Notes under the pieces: model-generated
Seen by the model: the letters and a program-made list of their open reading frames with translations, nothing else
Told to the model about the DNA's origin: nothing
Databases searched by the model: none
Source of the DNA: Cognatiluteimonas lumbrici
GTDB taxonomy: Bacteria; Pseudomonadota; Gammaproteobacteria; Xanthomonadales; Xanthomonadaceae
Length of the DNA stretch: 64,000 nt
NCBI RefSeq assembly: GCF_006476065.1
Contig: NZ_ML636798.1
Span: forward strand, 1,190,207-1,254,206
Direction: 5' to 3'
Position numbers and translations under genes: made by a program
Shown: piece after piece, positions 63,179-64,000 of the stretch
Layout: each line of letters begins with the position of its first letter
Position numbering within the stretch: position 1 is the first letter of the stretch

Positions 63179-64000
63179 GTGGCCACGGTCCTGGTCGTCA
63201 AGCTAGGCGCACTGGGGGACCTGCTGCTGGCGGACGGCGCGCTGCGCGATCTCCGCGCGCACCACCGTGGCGACCGCCTCGTGCTGCTGACGCGACGCCC
63301 GTTCGCGGCGCTGATGGCGCGCTGCCCGCACGTGGACGAAGTCGTGGTGGACGACAACGCGCCGCGCTGGCGGCTCGACCGCATGGCCACGCTCGCGCGC
63401 ACCCTGCGCGGACGCGGCTTCGCCCGCGTGCACGACCTGCAGAACTCGCGCCGTACCGCCTTCTATCGCCGCTGGCTGCTGCCCGGCCCGGCATGGGCGA
63501 TCGGCGAGTCCGCCAGCGGGCGCGGCGACGCGGCCACGCCGGTGCTGGAACGGCATGCGCGCCAGCTCGCGGCCGCTGGCATCGCGCCGGTGCACGCGCG
63601 CGACCCGGACCCGGCGTGGCTCGCGGAACCCTTGCCGTCGGCGCTTGCCGCGCGCCTGGGCCCGCGCTATGCGGTGTTGCTGCCCGGGGCATCGGCGCGC
63701 CATCCGCAGAAGCGCTGGCCGGGCTATGCGGCGCTCGCGCAACAGCTGGCGGCGGACGGCTGGCAGGTCGTAAGCGTTCCCGGCCCCGACGAGATGGATG
63801 CGCCTGGCGCGATGCCCGGCGAAGTGCTGCTCGACGACGGCCGCCCGCTCACCATCCCCCGGCTGGCCAGCGTGCTGCTCGGCGCCGGCCTGGTGGTCGG
63901 CAACGACAGCGGGCCGACCCATCTGGCCGCGCACCTCGGTTGCCGCGGCATCGCCCTGTTCGACGGGCGCGGCGCTTCGCCGCAGCGGGTGGGCATCCTG
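63179..64000 (+). CDS. GT9-family (heptosyltransferase-like) glycosyltransferase, truncated by window end
   Basis: The frame is open from a GTG at 63179 to the end of the window (274 codons). The start VLVVKLGALGDLLLADGAL and the donor-site segment VVGNDSGPTHLAAHLGC are typical of the ADP-heptose:LPS heptosyltransferase superfamily, and RYAVLLPGASARHPQKRWP is the linker region. It may act in LPS core synthesis like the genes at 18879-24453. The 3' end is outside the window. Confidence 0.88.
   Translation, partial: MATVLVVKLGALGDLLLADGALRDLRAHHRGDRLVLLTRRPFAALMARCPHVDEVVVDDNAPRWRLDRMATLARTLRGRGFARVHDLQNSRRTAFYRRWLLPGPAWAIGESASGRGDAATPVLERHARQLAAAGIAPVHARDPDPAWLAEPLPSALAARLGPRYAVLLPGASARHPQKRWPGYAALAQQLAADGWQVVSVPGPDEMDAPGAMPGEVLLDDGRPLTIPRLASVLLGAGLVVGNDSGPTHLAAHLGCRGIALFDGRGASPQRVGIL

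Overview
The window is very GC-rich chromosomal DNA from a gammaproteobacterium, most likely the Xanthomonadaceae/Lysobacteraceae (Lysobacter, Luteimonas, Pseudoxanthomonas or Stenotrophomonas-like). The reasons are strong G/C in third codon positions, GTAG-type palindromic REP elements like those of Stenotrophomonas, a reversible PPi-dependent phosphofructokinase beside a proton-pumping pyrophosphatase, an O-antigen/lipid A gene block, and the order accB-accC-prmA-DUF3426-fis-purH-purD. It is core chromosome, densely packed, with no transposase, prophage, CRISPR array or integrase. Genus is an inference from gene content.

Left part (1-11.6 kb): a leftward adk-mpl-LON-domain operon, then a pyrophosphate-centred block of pfp, a secreted protein, hppA, an FAD protein and ppa. 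A TPP riboswitch drives thiC, and a small ion-channel-like gene follows thiC by 3 nt. From 11.6 to 18.8 kb there is an RND efflux pair with a divergent TetR gene, a Pcm-like methyltransferase and a TolC-type outer membrane protein. From 18.9 to 24.5 kb lies an envelope block: waaA, two tail-to-tail LpxL-type acyltransferases, an O-antigen ligase-like protein and a glycosyltransferase. Then come a zinc-finger protein, pirin, YceI, a nitroreductase, an ELM1-like protein, glnE and a phytoene-desaturase-like oxidoreductase.

The most unusual block is 32.3-37.9 kb: an ECF43-like sigma factor without the usual acidic region-2.2 motif, a membrane Ser/Thr kinase with a TPR-like outer part, a secreted protein with two cysteines and a membrane-anchored protein, ending at a bidirectional terminator. 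It looks like a phosphorylation-driven sigma switch with two unknown partners.

Next, groESL carries a textbook sigma-32 promoter plus a CIRCE element. Upstream is a 300-base non-coding stretch with three copies of one operator-like motif, a leftward intrinsic terminator (so probably a small RNA) and a leaderless XRE regulator. After this come cutA, a DsbD with a duplicated sensor domain, a TlpA-like protein, aroQ, accBC, prmA, fis, purH, purD, a BON protein, an XRE regulator, an LplT/acyltransferase fusion, ampE, nudC, erpA, bfr, bfd with a Fur box, rppH, tRNA-Met, mpg, a lipoprotein, prfC and a truncated GT9 glycosyltransferase at the right edge.

Two themes recur across the window. REP hairpins supply the stop codons of at least four genes. 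Many genes have a -10 hexamer 5-8 nt before the start codon, which predicts leaderless mRNAs.
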